Shown here piece after piece: positions 1 through 9,328 of a stretch of DNA of 64,000 nt. The stretch's first letter is position 1, and each line of letters opens with the position of its first letter. The stretch lies in contig NZ_JACHJP010000003.1 in the NCBI RefSeq assembly GCF_014203715.1, forward strand, positions 1 through 64,000, given 5' to 3'. The position numbers and the translations under genes were made by a program. Origin of the DNA: Streptosporangium saharense. Its GTDB lineage: Bacteria; Actinomycetota; Actinomycetes; Streptosporangiales; Streptosporangiaceae. The notes under the pieces are model-generated. The model saw nothing but the letters and a program-made list of their open reading frames with translations, did not search any database and had not been told where the DNA came from.

Positions 1-88
1 CCCAATGGATGATTGGGTTGATAGGCCGGGTGTGGAAGCGCGGTAACGTGTGGAGCTGACCGGTACTAATAGGCCGAGGACTTGACCA
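1..88 (+). rRNA. 23S ribosomal RNA, 3' end (partial)
   Basis: The first bases contain the conserved 3' terminal block of actinobacterial 23S rRNA, including the stretch around 61-80 that reads GGTACTAATAGGCCGAGG. The gene enters from the left edge, and its exact 3' end near 85-90 is estimated by similarity. A 5S gene follows about 90 bases downstream, as in a normal rrn operon. Confidence 0.9.
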
Positions 89-178
89 CAAAGCTAAGTA
101 TGTTTTCTTGTTTGCTCGCGTCCACTAGGCAATTCTGAGGCAACAAGCACCGTGTGTCACGGTTGGTTGTTTCGCAGG

Positions 179-296
179 GTTACGGCGGTTATGGCGGAGG
201 GGAAACACCCGGTTACATTCCGAACCCGGAAGTTAAGCTCTTCAGCGCCGATGGTACTGCACCGGGGACGGTGTGGGAGAGTAGGTCGCCGCCGGA
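179..296 (+). rRNA. rrf: 5S ribosomal RNA
   Basis: About 118 bases match the actinobacterial 5S consensus: GTTACGGCGG at the 5' end, the internal block CCGAACCCGGAAGTTAAGC, GATGGTACTGC, and the 3' block GGGAGAGTAGGTCGCCGCC. The 5' and 3' ends can pair (ACGGCGG with CCGCCG), as expected for helix I. It is the last gene of the rrn operon entering from the left. Ends are accurate to a few bases. Confidence 0.95.
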
Positions 297-311
297 CAAT
301 CTTTTGAGGGG

Positions 312-346
312 AGGGTCACCCATTGACGGGTGGCCCTTCCTTTGTT
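312..346 (+). terminator. rrn operon terminator 1
   Basis: The arms AGGGTCACCC and GGGTGGCCCT form a stem with one G-T pair around ATTGAC. A T-rich tail (TTCCTTTGTTTTTG) follows. It lies directly after the 5S gene. Confidence 0.85.
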
Positions 347-365
347 TTTGCGTGTGGACAGTGTG

Positions 366-391
366 TGGGGGGCTGCGGCCCCCCTTTTTTT
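366..391 (+). terminator. rrn operon terminator 2
   Basis: The hairpin GGGGGG-CTGCGG-CCCCCC is followed by a run of eight T, a textbook intrinsic terminator and the second in tandem after the 5S gene. The rest of 392-597 contains no gene I can support; it becomes very G-rich just before the folC promoter. Confidence 0.85.
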
Positions 392-597
392 GTGCCCAAA
401 AACAGGGCCGTTCCCTGGACTGTGGGACATGCCTGTTCTGGGCAATCCGCTGGTCATGAGTGATGCGTCGTTTGGCTGTTCGAGGGAAAGACGCCCGGGC
501 CACGGATCGTCGGTGAAACGCCGGCCTCGGAGCGGCGGGCCGTACGGTGGCCAGGTCGGAGGGTGTGGGGTTGGGGGGAGGGCGGCGGCGGGGTCAG

Positions 598-603
598 TAG
601 GCT
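598..603 (+). promoter_or_regulatory. -10 element of folC, leaderless arrangement
   Basis: The hexamer TAGGCT fits the actinobacterial -10 pattern TANNNT. It ends six bases before the GTG start of folC, so transcription would begin at or next to the start codon. No Shine-Dalgarno precedes that codon, which agrees with a leaderless mRNA. No clear -35 is visible. Confidence 0.5.
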
Positions 604-609
604 TGAGGC

Positions 610-1932
610 GTGGAATATCGAGCGGTCGAACAGGCAATCATGGAACGCGGCGTCGAGTGGAACTTCGAGCCCACGCTCGACAGGATCGCCGCGCTCATGG
701 ACGTGCTCGGTTCTCCGCAGGACGCCTATCCGATCGTGCACGTGGCGGGCACCAACGGTAAGTCGAGCACGACGCGCATGATCGAGACGCTCCTGCGTGA
801 GCGCAATCTGCGTGTCGGCCGTTTCACCAGCCCGCATCTGGTGTCCATGCGCGAGCGCATCTCCATCGACGGCGTCCCGCTGAGCGAGGAGCGTTTCACC
901 GAGGTCTACCTGGACATCGAGCCCTACCTCAAGATGATCGACGACCAGGGACGCAGGCTCTCCTTCTTCGAGACGCTCACCGCGATGGCCTTCGCCGCCT
1001 TCGCCGACGCGCCGGTGGACGTCGCGGTCATCGAGACGGGGATGGGCGGCAGCTTCGACGCGACCAATGTCGCCGACGGCACGGTCGCCGTCATCACCCC
1101 GATCTCTTTGGACCACATGGACTACCTCGGTCCCGACGTCGCGACGATCGCCGGGGAGAAGGCCGGGATCATCAAGCCGGGGGCGACAGCCGTACTGGCA
1201 CAGCAGCAGCTTCCCGCCGCGGAGGTGCTGGTGCGCAGGGCCGTGGAGACCGGGGCGACGGTGGCCAGGGAGGGTCTGGAGTTCGGCGTGCTCAGCAGGG
1301 AGCTCGCGGTCGGTGGGCAGCTGCTGAGCCTCAAGGGGCTCAAGGGGGTCTACGAGGAGGTCCTGCTTCCCCTGTACGGCGCGCACCAGGCCGGCAACGC
1401 CGCCTGCGCGCTGGCCGCCGTCGAGGCGCTGACGGCGGGGGAGGAGCCCCTCGGCATCGATCTGGTACGGCAAGCCTTCCTGAACGTCACCTCGCCGGGC
1501 AGGCTGGAGGTCGTACGGCGGGGCCCGACGGTGCTCGTGGACGCCGCGCACAACCCGGGAGGGGTGCAGGCGACCCTGGAGGCCGTCCACGAGTCCTTCG
1601 GCTTCGGCAAGCTCATCGGCGTGGTGGCGATGTTCGCGGACAAGGACGTCCAGGGCATTCTTGAGCTGATGGAGCCCATGATGGACGAGATCGTGGTGAC
1701 GAGGAACTCCTCGCCGAGGTCCATGGAGCCGGACAGGCTCGCGGCGCTGGCCGGGGAGATCTTCGGGCCCGACAGGGTCCGCCTGGCAGAACGGCTCGAC
1801 GAGGCCATCGACGTGGGGATCGGCCTGGCCGACGAGGAGGGGGAGCACAGCGGCGCCGGGGTGCTGATCATCGGTTCCGTGGTCACGGCCGGGGACGCGC
1901 GGCTGCTGCTGAAGGCGGGGGAGGCCACGTGA
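610..1932 (+). CDS. folC: bifunctional folylpolyglutamate synthase / dihydrofolate synthase
   Basis: FolC adds glutamate to dihydropteroate and to reduced folates, using ATP, in the cytoplasm. The 440-residue protein has the Mur-ligase-like P-loop AGTNGKSST near residue 47 and the FolC signature FTSPHL near residue 76. It also has ETGMGG near residue 142, LDHMDYLG near residue 162, and the C-terminal domain motif DAAHNPGG near residue 314. Length is typical. The GTG start at 610 is supported by a -10 box placed for leaderless transcription and by the normal N-terminus. The DUF4233 gene downstream overlaps by 4 bp (GTGA), so the two are translationally coupled. The position directly after an rrn operon rather than after valS is unusual relative to the streptomycete order I know; this is memory, not a search. 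Confidence 0.95.
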   Translation: MEYRAVEQAIMERGVEWNFEPTLDRIAALMDVLGSPQDAYPIVHVAGTNGKSSTTRMIETLLRERNLRVGRFTSPHLVSMRERISIDGVPLSEERFTEVYLDIEPYLKMIDDQGRRLSFFETLTAMAFAAFADAPVDVAVIETGMGGSFDATNVADGTVAVITPISLDHMDYLGPDVATIAGEKAGIIKPGATAVLAQQQLPAAEVLVRRAVETGATVAREGLEFGVLSRELAVGGQLLSLKGLKGVYEEVLLPLYGAHQAGNAACALAAVEALTAGEEPLGIDLVRQAFLNVTSPGRLEVVRRGPTVLVDAAHNPGGVQATLEAVHESFGFGKLIGVVAMFADKDVQGILELMEPMMDEIVVTRNSSPRSMEPDRLAALAGEIFGPDRVRLAERLDEAIDVGIGLADEEGEHSGAGVLIIGSVVTAGDARLLLKAGEAT

Positions 1933-2297
1933 GCGGGCAACAGCAGGAGAGGCGGGGGTTGTTCACCGTCACGCCGGGGATGCGGCGGCTGTGCGCCAGC
2001 GTGCTGGGCATGGAGGCGATCGTCGTCGGTCTCCTCACCCCGGTGGCGATCAACGTACAGGGGGTCGCGCCCGCCTTCGCGGTGACGGTCGGGCTTGGCC
2101 TCGCGGTCCTCTGCGTCCTGGTGATCGGCATGCTGAAGCGCCCCTTCGCCTACATCGTGGGAAGCGCGGTCCAGGTCCTGGCCATCGCCTCGGGCTTCCT
2201 GGTCCCGACCATGTTCTTCCTCGGAGTGATCTTCGCGGCGCTGTGGATCACGGCGATATTCGTCGCTCGCCGTGTCGAGGGCGTGACTTCCCGCTAA
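1929..2297 (+). CDS. DUF4233 small membrane protein
   Basis: This 122-residue protein has four predicted membrane segments (roughly residues 22-40, 45-66, 72-92 and 93-112). It belongs to the DUF4233 group that follows folC in actinobacteria. The function is unknown. The GTG start overlaps the folC stop as GTGA, which indicates coupled translation. No catalytic motif is visible. Conserved linkage to folC suggests a role near folate or envelope metabolism, but that is only guilt by association. Confidence 0.8.
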   Translation: MSGQQQERRGLFTVTPGMRRLCASVLGMEAIVVGLLTPVAINVQGVAPAFAVTVGLGLAVLCVLVIGMLKRPFAYIVGSAVQVLAIASGFLVPTMFFLGVIFAALWITAIFVARRVEGVTSR

Positions 2298-2308
2298 AGT
2301 CGGCCAAC

Positions 2309-4021
2309 ATGGCCGTCCCTCCCATGCAGCCGGCCCGGGGGGTGGCCGCCGGGTCCGCTGACCTGGCGCGTCCTCTCCGTGCCTCGCTGATGCTCGACGT
2401 CATCCTCGGACTGCTCGTCGCGGTGACGCTTCCGCTGGCGATCGTCGCCGTGCCCAACACCATCTCGGTGGTCGCGGCGCTGCTCCCGCCTGAGATCTCG
2501 CAGATCGAGATGGTCAGGGCGCACGGGCTCGCGCTGCCCGCGATGGTGCTGACCGTGCCGCTCGCCGCGCTGTTCTTACGCCGGATACGGGCGGTTCCGG
2601 TGCTGGTGGCCGGGCTCGCGCTGCTGGCGCTCGCCGACGCCGCCGGGGGCTACGCCGCCTCGGCGTCACTGGTTGGGGTGTTGCGGGCGCTGCACGGCGT
2701 CGGTGCCGGGCTGCTGCTGCCCGCCAGTCTCGTGGCGGTCTGGGAGCGGTCCGTCGTCCTGCGGGCCGTCTGGGCGGGCATGCTGGCGGTGAGCCTCACG
2801 GCCGCGCAGGCCCTGGCCCTGTGGCCGCTCGACGAGGTCAGCTCCTGGAAGGTCACGCTCCAGCCGTACCCCATGCTGACCGGGGTCGCCCTGGTAATCG
2901 CCGCCGTCTATCTCGTGCTCTGGATAAGGAACGGCGACGGTTTCGCGACCCCCGGGGGTATGCGGGGCGGGCGGCTGCCGGTCGCGGCGGGATCGGCCGT
3001 GGCGGTGGCGACGCTGGCGCTGGGCACGACGTTCGACTGGCCGCCAGGCCTGCTCATTCTGGCCGCGGCGTTGTCGATCCTCGGGTTGTTCCTTCTGGCC
3101 TCCCTGGCCTCCGCGTGTGGGGGAGAGGAAGGTTCGGGCCGGGCCGCCGCCTACACGACACTGGTGGTCGGGGTTGTGGTCCTGCCGACCGCGGCGCAGG
3201 TCACCAACGTCGAGCTGGGCGGTTTGAGCGGTCCCGGGCTGAACGGGCTGTGGCCGGCGTTCGTGATCGCCGGGGTCGTGGGCCTGGTCGCGGCCGTCGG
3301 GGTGAGCAGGCTCGGCGGCACCGCCGCTCCCCTGTGCGCCGCGGGTGGCCTGGCGGTCATGGTCGCCGGGCTGTGCGCGGTCAGGGCACTGCTGCCCGCC
3401 GCCGAGGGTCCCTCACTCGTTCTTCCGTTCGCGCTGCTCACCGCGGGGGCGGCGGTCGCCCTGACCGCGGTGCTGCGTCCCGTTGGCGCGGGGGCCGCGT
3501 TGTTCGCGCTCTCGCTGTTCCTGCCCGGCGTGCTGTCCGGGTTCCTGCTGGGGACCGGTGTGCAGCTCACCCTGCTGAAGCAGGCGGGGACCCCGCAGGC
3601 GATGGTGGACGCCTTCGTCGGGGCGCTGCACCTGTGGGCGCTGGTCGGTGGCGGTCTTGTGGTGGTCGCGATCGTGCTCGGTGCCGTGCTGGCCCGCCGT
3701 ACGACGGTGGCCCATGCGAGTGCTGAGCCTGAAGAGAGCGAGCGGAGGATCTCGGTTCCCGCGCCCGCGCTCCCGGTTGATCCCGCGTCGTCCATGGTGG
3801 TGTCCACGGTGGCGTCCACGGAGGTGAGCCTCTCGGTGGGGGAGAAGCCGGAGGAGGACGGGCCTGAGCGGGCCGAGCCCGAGGCGTGTCCCGGTCCCGA
3901 GACCGGTCCTCGGCGGGACCCGGGGGCGGTCGACGTGCCCGAGCCGGGGGCGCTGCCGGTGGTGCCGCCGCCGACCCCGTCCCCGGAGGGGGCGCTGGGA
4001 GATGGGGCGGATCGCCCATGA
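2309..4021 (+). CDS. MFS-like multi-pass membrane protein
   Basis: The protein has 570 residues with about 12-14 hydrophobic segments from residue 27 to about 465. A hydrophilic C-terminal tail rich in Pro, Glu and Ser (about residues 470-570) is probably cytoplasmic. The organisation looks like an MFS transporter, with a RALHGVGAGLLLPAS segment resembling the fourth-helix region of drug-proton antiporters. The substrate is unknown. I chose ATG 2309, eleven bases after the DUF4233 stop, because the upstream part of the open frame is a shadow of the DUF4233 gene. It sits between DUF4233 and ndk and probably belongs to the folC transcript. The tail may bind a partner; this is inference. Confidence 0.75.
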   Translation: MAVPPMQPARGVAAGSADLARPLRASLMLDVILGLLVAVTLPLAIVAVPNTISVVAALLPPEISQIEMVRAHGLALPAMVLTVPLAALFLRRIRAVPVLVAGLALLALADAAGGYAASASLVGVLRALHGVGAGLLLPASLVAVWERSVVLRAVWAGMLAVSLTAAQALALWPLDEVSSWKVTLQPYPMLTGVALVIAAVYLVLWIRNGDGFATPGGMRGGRLPVAAGSAVAVATLALGTTFDWPPGLLILAAALSILGLFLLASLASACGGEEGSGRAAAYTTLVVGVVVLPTAAQVTNVELGGLSGPGLNGLWPAFVIAGVVGLVAAVGVSRLGGTAAPLCAAGGLAVMVAGLCAVRALLPAAEGPSLVLPFALLTAGAAVALTAVLRPVGAGAALFALSLFLPGVLSGFLLGTGVQLTLLKQAGTPQAMVDAFVGALHLWALVGGGLVVVAIVLGAVLARRTTVAHASAEPEESERRISVPAPALPVDPASSMVVSTVASTEVSLSVGEKPEEDGPERAEPEACPGPETGPRRDPGAVDVPEPGALPVVPPPTPSPEGALGDGADRP

Positions 4022-4112
4022 CATCGCCGACCACGGGGAAACGGGCCGAGGGCGATAAACTTCGCGCGTTCCTCGCAGTCCGCGAGTCATCCCTGTTCAA
4101 AGGAGAACCTCA

Positions 4113-4523
4113 GTGTCCGAGCGCACTCTTGTCCTGATCAAGCCCGACGGTGTCGCGCGTGGTCTCGTCGGCGACGTGATCGCCCGGATCGAGCGCAAGG
4201 GCCTGAAGGTCGCGGCGCTCGAGCTGCGCACCCTGGACGTCGACACCGCCAAGGCCCACTACGCCGAGCACTCGGAGCGGCCGTTCTTCGGCGAGCTGGT
4301 CGAGTTCATCACCTCCGGCCCGCTGGTGGCGCTGGTAGCCGAGGGCCCCCGCGCGGTCGAGGCCTTCCGCGCCCTGGCGGGTCTGACCGACCCGGTGAAG
4401 TCGGCCCCCGGCACCATCCGTGGCGACCACGCCCTGGAGATCGGTGAGAACGTCGTGCACGGCTCCGACTCCGCCGAGTCCGCCGCCCGCGAGATCAAGC
4501 TCTTCTTCCCGGACCGTTTCTAG
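4113..4523 (+). CDS. ndk: nucleoside diphosphate kinase
   Basis: Ndk transfers the gamma-phosphate of ATP to nucleoside diphosphates through a phosphohistidine. The 136-residue length is standard. The N-terminus [17 protein letters not shown] is the family signature. The catalytic histidine lies in the motif [17 protein letters not shown] near residue 117. The GTG start follows AAAGGAG with good spacing. A strong terminator follows, so ndk ends the folC-side transcript and separates it from mreB. Confidence 0.97.
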   Translation: MSERTLVLIKPDGVARGLVGDVIARIERKGLKVAALELRTLDVDTAKAHYAEHSERPFFGELVEFITSGPLVALVAEGPRAVEAFRALAGLTDPVKSAPGTIRGDHALEIGENVVHGSDSAESAAREIKLFFPDRF

Positions 4524-4538
4524 GGTTCCGGTCTCATC

Positions 4539-4577
4539 GAGCCCCGTCGCCCGAGAGGGTGACGGGGCTCGACGTGT
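4539..4577 (+). terminator. ndk terminator
   Basis: GAGCCCCGTC (4540-4549) pairs perfectly with GACGGGGCTC (4561-4570). The inner GCCC/GGGT extends the stem. It is followed by GACGTGTTTT. Confidence 0.85.
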
Positions 4578-4707
4578 TTTCAGACGCCTTAAGATTTTCC
4601 CGGAGCTGGGGGGCTCATTGCGCTCAGTGGTGGGTACGTCACGTTACGATTCGAGTGCGTTCTGTAGTTTTCGCCGACGACCTGACGGAAGGAGGGCCGC
4701 CTTCCTC

Positions 4708-5739
4708 ATGAGCAGCAAGCTTGCATTCCTCGGCCGCGACATGGCGGTCGATCTCGGCACCGCCAACACCCTCGTCTACGTGAGGGGCCGCGGAGTGGTT
4801 CTCAACGAACCCTCCGTCGTCGCGATAAACACGACCACGGGAAAGATCGTGGCCATCGGCATCGAGGCCAAGCGCATGATCGGCAGGACGCCCGGGAACA
4901 TCATGGCGATCCGGCCCCTCAAGGACGGCGTGATCGCCGACTTCGACGTCACCGAGCGCATGCTCCGCTACTTCATCCAGCGGGTGCACCGGCGCCGCCA
5001 GTTCGCCAAGCCGCGCATCATCATCGCGGTGCCGAGCGGGATCACCGGCGTCGAGCAGCGGGCGGTCAAGGAAGCCGGTTACCAGGCGGGGGCCCGCGGG
5101 GTCTACATCATCGAGGAGCCGATGGCCGCCGCGATCGGGGCCGGGCTGCCCGTGCACGAGCCGACCGGGAACATGGTGGTCGACATCGGCGGCGGGACGA
5201 CCGAGGTGGCGATCATCTCGATGGGCGGGGTCGTGACCAGCCAGTCGATCAGGATCGGCGGTGACGAGCTCGACCAGGCGATCATCACCTTCGCCAAGAA
5301 GGAGCACTCGCTCATGCTCGGCGAGCGGACCGCCGAGGAGATCAAGATGGCCATCGGCTCCGCCTGCCCGCTTCCCGAAGAGGGGCACGCCGAGATCCGT
5401 GGCCGTGACCTGGTCACCGGTCTGCCGAAGACGATCGTCGTCTCCGCGGCCGAGATCCGCAGGGCCACCGAGGAGCCGGTGAACGTGATCGTCGACGCGG
5501 TCAAGACGACGCTGGACAAGTGCCCGCCCGAGCTCTCCGGGGACCTGATGGACCGTGGGATCGCGCTCACCGGGGGTGGCGCGCTGCTCAAGGGCATGGA
5601 CGAGCGGCTCAAGGACGAGACGGGCATGCCGATCCACCTGGTGGACAACGCGCTCGACTCCGTCGCGCTCGGTTCCGGCAAGTGCGTCGAGGACTTCGAG
5701 GCGCTGCAGCAGGTCCTGGTGTCGGAACCGCGTCACTGA
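4708..5739 (+). CDS. mreB: rod shape-determining protein MreB
   Basis: MreB is a bacterial actin homologue that polymerises under the membrane and organises wall synthesis or, in sporulating actinomycetes, spore wall thickening. The 343-residue protein shows the actin-fold nucleotide motifs: phosphate 1 [11 protein letters not shown] near residue 12, phosphate 2 [11 protein letters not shown] near residue 158, and the adenosine motif [11 protein letters not shown] near residue 287. ATG 4708 was chosen because it follows GGAAGGAGG with ideal spacing; upstream in-frame codons overlap ndk. Its stop overlaps the mreC start by one base. It is the first gene of mreB-mreC-mreD-mrdA-rodA. Confidence 0.97.
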   Translation: MSSKLAFLGRDMAVDLGTANTLVYVRGRGVVLNEPSVVAINTTTGKIVAIGIEAKRMIGRTPGNIMAIRPLKDGVIADFDVTERMLRYFIQRVHRRRQFAKPRIIIAVPSGITGVEQRAVKEAGYQAGARGVYIIEEPMAAAIGAGLPVHEPTGNMVVDIGGGTTEVAIISMGGVVTSQSIRIGGDELDQAIITFAKKEHSLMLGERTAEEIKMAIGSACPLPEEGHAEIRGRDLVTGLPKTIVVSAAEIRRATEEPVNVIVDAVKTTLDKCPPELSGDLMDRGIALTGGGALLKGMDERLKDETGMPIHLVDNALDSVALGSGKCVEDFEALQQVLVSEPRH

Positions 5740-6680
5740 TGAGGGACACGCGCCGGGCACGGATGAGTCTGGGGATGCTGCTGGCCGCGGCGCTCGTGCT
5801 CATGACCGTCGATCACCGGGCGGGGGCCAACTCCCCGCTCAGCCCGCTCAGGGGGGCCGGTGCCGAGTTGTTCGGCGCCGCAGAGAACTTCGGGTCGGGG
5901 CTCGTCAGGCCGGTGGGGCACTTCTTCGAGACGATGGCGGCCGCGCCGGACGCGCAGCGCCGCATCGACGTGCTGCGCGCGGAGAACCAGCGGCTCAGGC
6001 GGGATCTGACGGCCCAGGCGCTCGACCGTGAGCACTCGGTGGAGCTGAAACGGCTGCTCAACGTCGCGGGGGTCGCCGGATACCGGCTGGTGACCGCCCA
6101 GGTGATCGCCCGGCGTGGCACCCCCGGGTTCGAGGAGGCCGTGCAGCTCGACGTGGGCAGCGCCGACGGGGTGCGCTCGGAGATGACGGTGCTGAACGGC
6201 GACGGCCTGGTCGGCAGGGTGGTGCAGGTGGGCACCTCGACCTCGACGGTGGTGCTGCTCAGTGACCCGGCCTCCGCGGCGGGGGCGCGTCTTGAGGGGA
6301 GCAACGAGATCGGGCTGGTGCACGGGATCGGGCAGAACGGTCGCCTGCTCCGTTTCCGGCTGCTCGACTCCTCGGCGCAGATCGTGCCGGGACGCCGCAT
6401 CGTGAGCTTCGGCTCCCAGCGGGGCGCGCCGTACGTGGCGGGGGTGCCGATCGGGGTGGTCGAGCATGTGGAGGCGACGCCGGGTGAGCTGACCAGGATC
6501 GCCTACGCGCGGCCGTACGCCGACCTGACCGCGCTGGACGTGGTCGGGGTCGTGGTGCAGGCACCTCGGCGCAACCCTCGGGACGCCGTGCTGCCGATCG
6601 TGCCGCGCGGGAAGACGCCGCGTGAGGACGCCTCGCGGGAGCGCGCGGAGGCGTCGGGGGAGGCGGAGGGTGAGCCGTGA
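5739..6680 (+). CDS. mreC: rod shape-determining protein MreC
   Basis: MreC is a single-pass membrane protein whose extracytoplasmic beta domain bridges MreB/MreD and the penicillin-binding proteins. The 313-residue protein has one hydrophobic segment at about residues 8-23. A short coiled coil follows (residues about 67-105, containing RIDVLRAENQRLRRDL), then the beta-rich MreC domain to about residue 275. A charged Arg/Glu-rich tail ends it. ATG 5739 overlaps the mreB stop by one base. The mreD start lies inside its last codons, so the operon is tightly coupled. Confidence 0.95.
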   Translation: MRDTRRARMSLGMLLAAALVLMTVDHRAGANSPLSPLRGAGAELFGAAENFGSGLVRPVGHFFETMAAAPDAQRRIDVLRAENQRLRRDLTAQALDREHSVELKRLLNVAGVAGYRLVTAQVIARRGTPGFEEAVQLDVGSADGVRSEMTVLNGDGLVGRVVQVGTSTSTVVLLSDPASAAGARLEGSNEIGLVHGIGQNGRLLRFRLLDSSAQIVPGRRIVSFGSQRGAPYVAGVPIGVVEHVEATPGELTRIAYARPYADLTALDVVGVVVQAPRRNPRDAVLPIVPRGKTPREDASRERAEASGEAEGEP

Positions 6681-7197
6681 CCTGGGGGCCGTCGTGGTGC
6701 TCCTGCTGGCCCTTCTCGTCCAGGTGACGTTCGTGAACAGGCTTCCGCTGCCCGGTGGGGCCGCGCCCGACCTGGTGTTGCTCACGGTCGTGGGCTACGC
6801 CCTGGTCCGTGGCGCGACCGGGGGGGCGGTGATGGGGTTCGCCGCGGGGTTCGCCGGTGACGTGCTGCCGCCCGCCGCGCACGTGCTCGGGCAGTACGCG
6901 CTGGTGCTGTGCCTGATCGGGTTCGCCGCGGGCAGGGCGGGGGAGAGCCGTCCGGAGGCGAAGCTGCCCGTCGCGCTTGCCTGCGCCGCCGCCGGGCCGC
7001 CCGCCGTCGTGGCGATCAGCGCGCTGCTCGGCGACCCCGCGGTCGGCGGGGACGTGCTCGCCTCCCCGCTGCCCTGGGCGATCGGCTACAACCTGCTGGC
7101 CGCGCCTCCGGTGGTGTGGCTGGTGATGAGGATCGTCAGGGGGCCGCGCGAGCGGGAGTTGCGGCCGGTCACACATCTGGTTCGGGGACGTAGATGA
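6670..7197 (+). CDS. mreD: rod shape-determining protein MreD
   Basis: MreD is a polytopic partner of MreC in the elongation complex. The 175-residue protein is almost entirely hydrophobic, with five to six membrane helices and the usual early segment VTFVNRLPLPGGAAPDLVLL. GTG 6670 is preferred over upstream codons because it lies 11 bases inside the end of mreC, starts the conserved hydrophobic N-terminus, and follows GGCGGAGG. About 50 bases separate it from mrdA. Confidence 0.9.
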   Translation: MSRDLGAVVVLLLALLVQVTFVNRLPLPGGAAPDLVLLTVVGYALVRGATGGAVMGFAAGFAGDVLPPAAHVLGQYALVLCLIGFAAGRAGESRPEAKLPVALACAAAGPPAVVAISALLGDPAVGGDVLASPLPWAIGYNLLAAPPVVWLVMRIVRGPRERELRPVTHLVRGRR

Positions 7198-7249
7198 GCG
7201 TACGGCGTGACGGGGGAGGGACACCGGTCCCGGCCCGCGGGAGGCAGGC

Positions 7250-9328
7250 ATGATCAGGACGCGGACCAGGCTGGTCGTGATCCAGGTTCTGGTGGCCTCG
7301 ATGCTGGCGTTGCTGGCCGTACGGCTGTGGCAGGTGCAGGTGGTGCGCGGGGCCGAGTTCGTCGAGGCGGCGACCGAGACGCGCACCCGTGACGTTGTCG
7401 TTCCCGCGGTACGGGGGCAGATCCTCGACGCGGCGGGACGGCCGCTGGTGCGCAACCGGACCAGGCTCGTGGTCTCCGTCGACCGGACGAGCCTCAACCG
7501 GATGGAGGGCAACGGCAGGGAGGTGCTGCAGCGGCTGGCGACGGTGCTGAACCGTAAGCCGTCCGAGCTGCGCATGCGCATCAGGGCGTGCGGCCCCGGG
7601 GTCACCAGGCCGTGCTGGCCGGGCTCGCCGTACCAGCCGATTCCGATCGATGACGACGTCACGACCCGGGAGGCGCTGCAGATCCTGGAGCGGCAGGAGG
7701 AGTTTCCCGGGGTCACCGCGGAGGTGCAGGCGGTCAGGGAGTATCCCGGCAGTTCCGCGGGCGCGCAGGTGCTGGGATATCTGCAGCCGATCACTCAGGA
7801 GGAGCTGGAGAGGCGCGACGGGTTCAAGGCGGTCTTCTCCGGGGTCGATCTCGTGGGCCGTGACGGTCTTGAGGCGGTCTACGACAAGGAGCTTCGGGGG
7901 ATTCCGGGGCTGCGGCGGGTGCAGGTCGACCGGCTCGGCAAGGTGATCGGGGTTGAGCGGCAGGTGCAGCCGACCCCGGGGGACACGCTCATCACCAGCA
8001 TCGACTCCAAGGTGCAGGCGATCACGGAGCGGGCGCTGGCGGAGGCGATGAAGTCGGCGCCGACCGCGGACGGCGCGGCGGGGGTCGTGCTCGACGTGCG
8101 AACCGGCAGGGTGCTCGCGCTGGCCAGCGCGCCGACCTACAACCCGGCGGTGTGGACGGGCGGGATCTCCGAGCCCGAGTACCAACGCCTGCTCTCCGGC
8201 AAGGCGGGCAAGCCGCTGGTCTCGCGGGCGATCAAGGGGGAGTTCGCGCCGGGCTCGACGTTCAAGATCTCCTCGGTCTCCGCGATGCTCAGGGACGGCT
8301 ATCCGCTGCACGGTCACTACGACTGCCCGGGGTCGTTCATGGTCGGCAGCAGGCCGTTCAACAACTTCCACGGCATCGGGATGGGCACGCTGACGCTGCA
8401 CACGGCACTGGTGAAGTCCTGCGACACGATCTTCTACCGGGCGGCGTACGAGCAGTGGCTGCGTGACGGGGGGCTGCGGCCCAGGGGCAAGACCAAGGAG
8501 CCGATGGCGGCGATGGCGCGGGCCTTCGGATTCGGCAGGGCGACGGGGATCGACCTGCCCGGGGAGTCGGCGGGGCGCATCCCCGACCGCGAGTGGAAGA
8601 AGCAGCTGTGGGACGTGACCAAGACGGAGAACTGCAGGCGGGCCAAGTCCGGGTATCCGGAGGTCGCCAGGTCGAGTCCGTCGCGGGCGGCCTTCCTCAA
8701 GCAGTTGGCGTACGAGAACTGTCTGGAGGGCTACCAGTGGCGGCCCGGCGACGCGGCCAACTTCTCCATCGGGCAGGGTGACGTGCTGGTGACCCCGTTG
8801 CAGCTCGCCGCGGCCTACGCGGCGCTCGTCGGGGACGGCAAACTGCGCAGCCCCCGGATCGGCTGGGCGCTGGTACGGCCCGACGGAACCATGGTCAAGG
8901 AGATCAAGGTCCCGGTCGTCGGCAAACTGCCCCTCTCCCAGGCGGAGCGGACCTACATCAGGGGGGCGCTCAGCGAGGTCGCCTCAGACGGCACGGCCGC
9001 CGGGGCCTTCTCCGGCTTCCCCATGGACAAGGTCAGGGTCGGTGGCAAGACAGGAACCGCCGAGGTGTACGGCAAGACCGACACCTCGTGGTTCGCCTCG
9101 TTCGCCCCGGCGGAGAGACCGCGTTTCGTGGTCGTCGTGATGGTCTCCCAGGGTGGGATGGGCGGTCAGACCGCGGCCCCGGCGGCACGGAAGATCTACG
9201 AGGGCATCTACGGCATCGCGCCGCAGGACGGCCAGGACAAGGGCAAGCCGGTGCGCGCGGCACTGCCGGACCACCGGCCCGCGACCCAGCTGCCGATGAT
9301 CAAGCGGGACGGGACCGTGGCCCGGTGA
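7250..9328 (+). CDS. mrdA: penicillin-binding protein 2 (transpeptidase)
   Basis: This is a class B PBP that cross-links peptidoglycan with the SEDS glycosyltransferase RodA. Of 692 residues, one membrane anchor lies at about residues 8-24. A PBP dimerisation domain follows (residues about 50-235), then the transpeptidase domain. Catalytic motifs are visible: S336-T-F-K339, a KSCD motif near residue 390 in the SxN position, and KTGTAE near residue 600. It starts with ATG 7250 after GGGAGGCAGG. The rodA start overlaps its stop by 4 bp (GTGA), which is the canonical PBP2-RodA pair. Confidence 0.96.
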   Translation: MIRTRTRLVVIQVLVASMLALLAVRLWQVQVVRGAEFVEAATETRTRDVVVPAVRGQILDAAGRPLVRNRTRLVVSVDRTSLNRMEGNGREVLQRLATVLNRKPSELRMRIRACGPGVTRPCWPGSPYQPIPIDDDVTTREALQILERQEEFPGVTAEVQAVREYPGSSAGAQVLGYLQPITQEELERRDGFKAVFSGVDLVGRDGLEAVYDKELRGIPGLRRVQVDRLGKVIGVERQVQPTPGDTLITSIDSKVQAITERALAEAMKSAPTADGAAGVVLDVRTGRVLALASAPTYNPAVWTGGISEPEYQRLLSGKAGKPLVSRAIKGEFAPGSTFKISSVSAMLRDGYPLHGHYDCPGSFMVGSRPFNNFHGIGMGTLTLHTALVKSCDTIFYRAAYEQWLRDGGLRPRGKTKEPMAAMARAFGFGRATGIDLPGESAGRIPDREWKKQLWDVTKTENCRRAKSGYPEVARSSPSRAAFLKQLAYENCLEGYQWRPGDAANFSIGQGDVLVTPLQLAAAYAALVGDGKLRSPRIGWALVRPDGTMVKEIKVPVVGKLPLSQAERTYIRGALSEVASDGTAAGAFSGFPMDKVRVGGKTGTAEVYGKTDTSWFASFAPAERPRFVVVVMVSQGGMGGQTAAPAARKIYEGIYGIAPQDGQDKGKPVRAALPDHRPATQLPMIKRDGTVAR

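Noticed and set aside
1991-2308. Upstream extension of the MFS-like gene inside DUF4233
   Set aside because: It overlaps DUF4233 in another frame and is Arg/Gly-rich; membrane helices begin only after ATG 2309.
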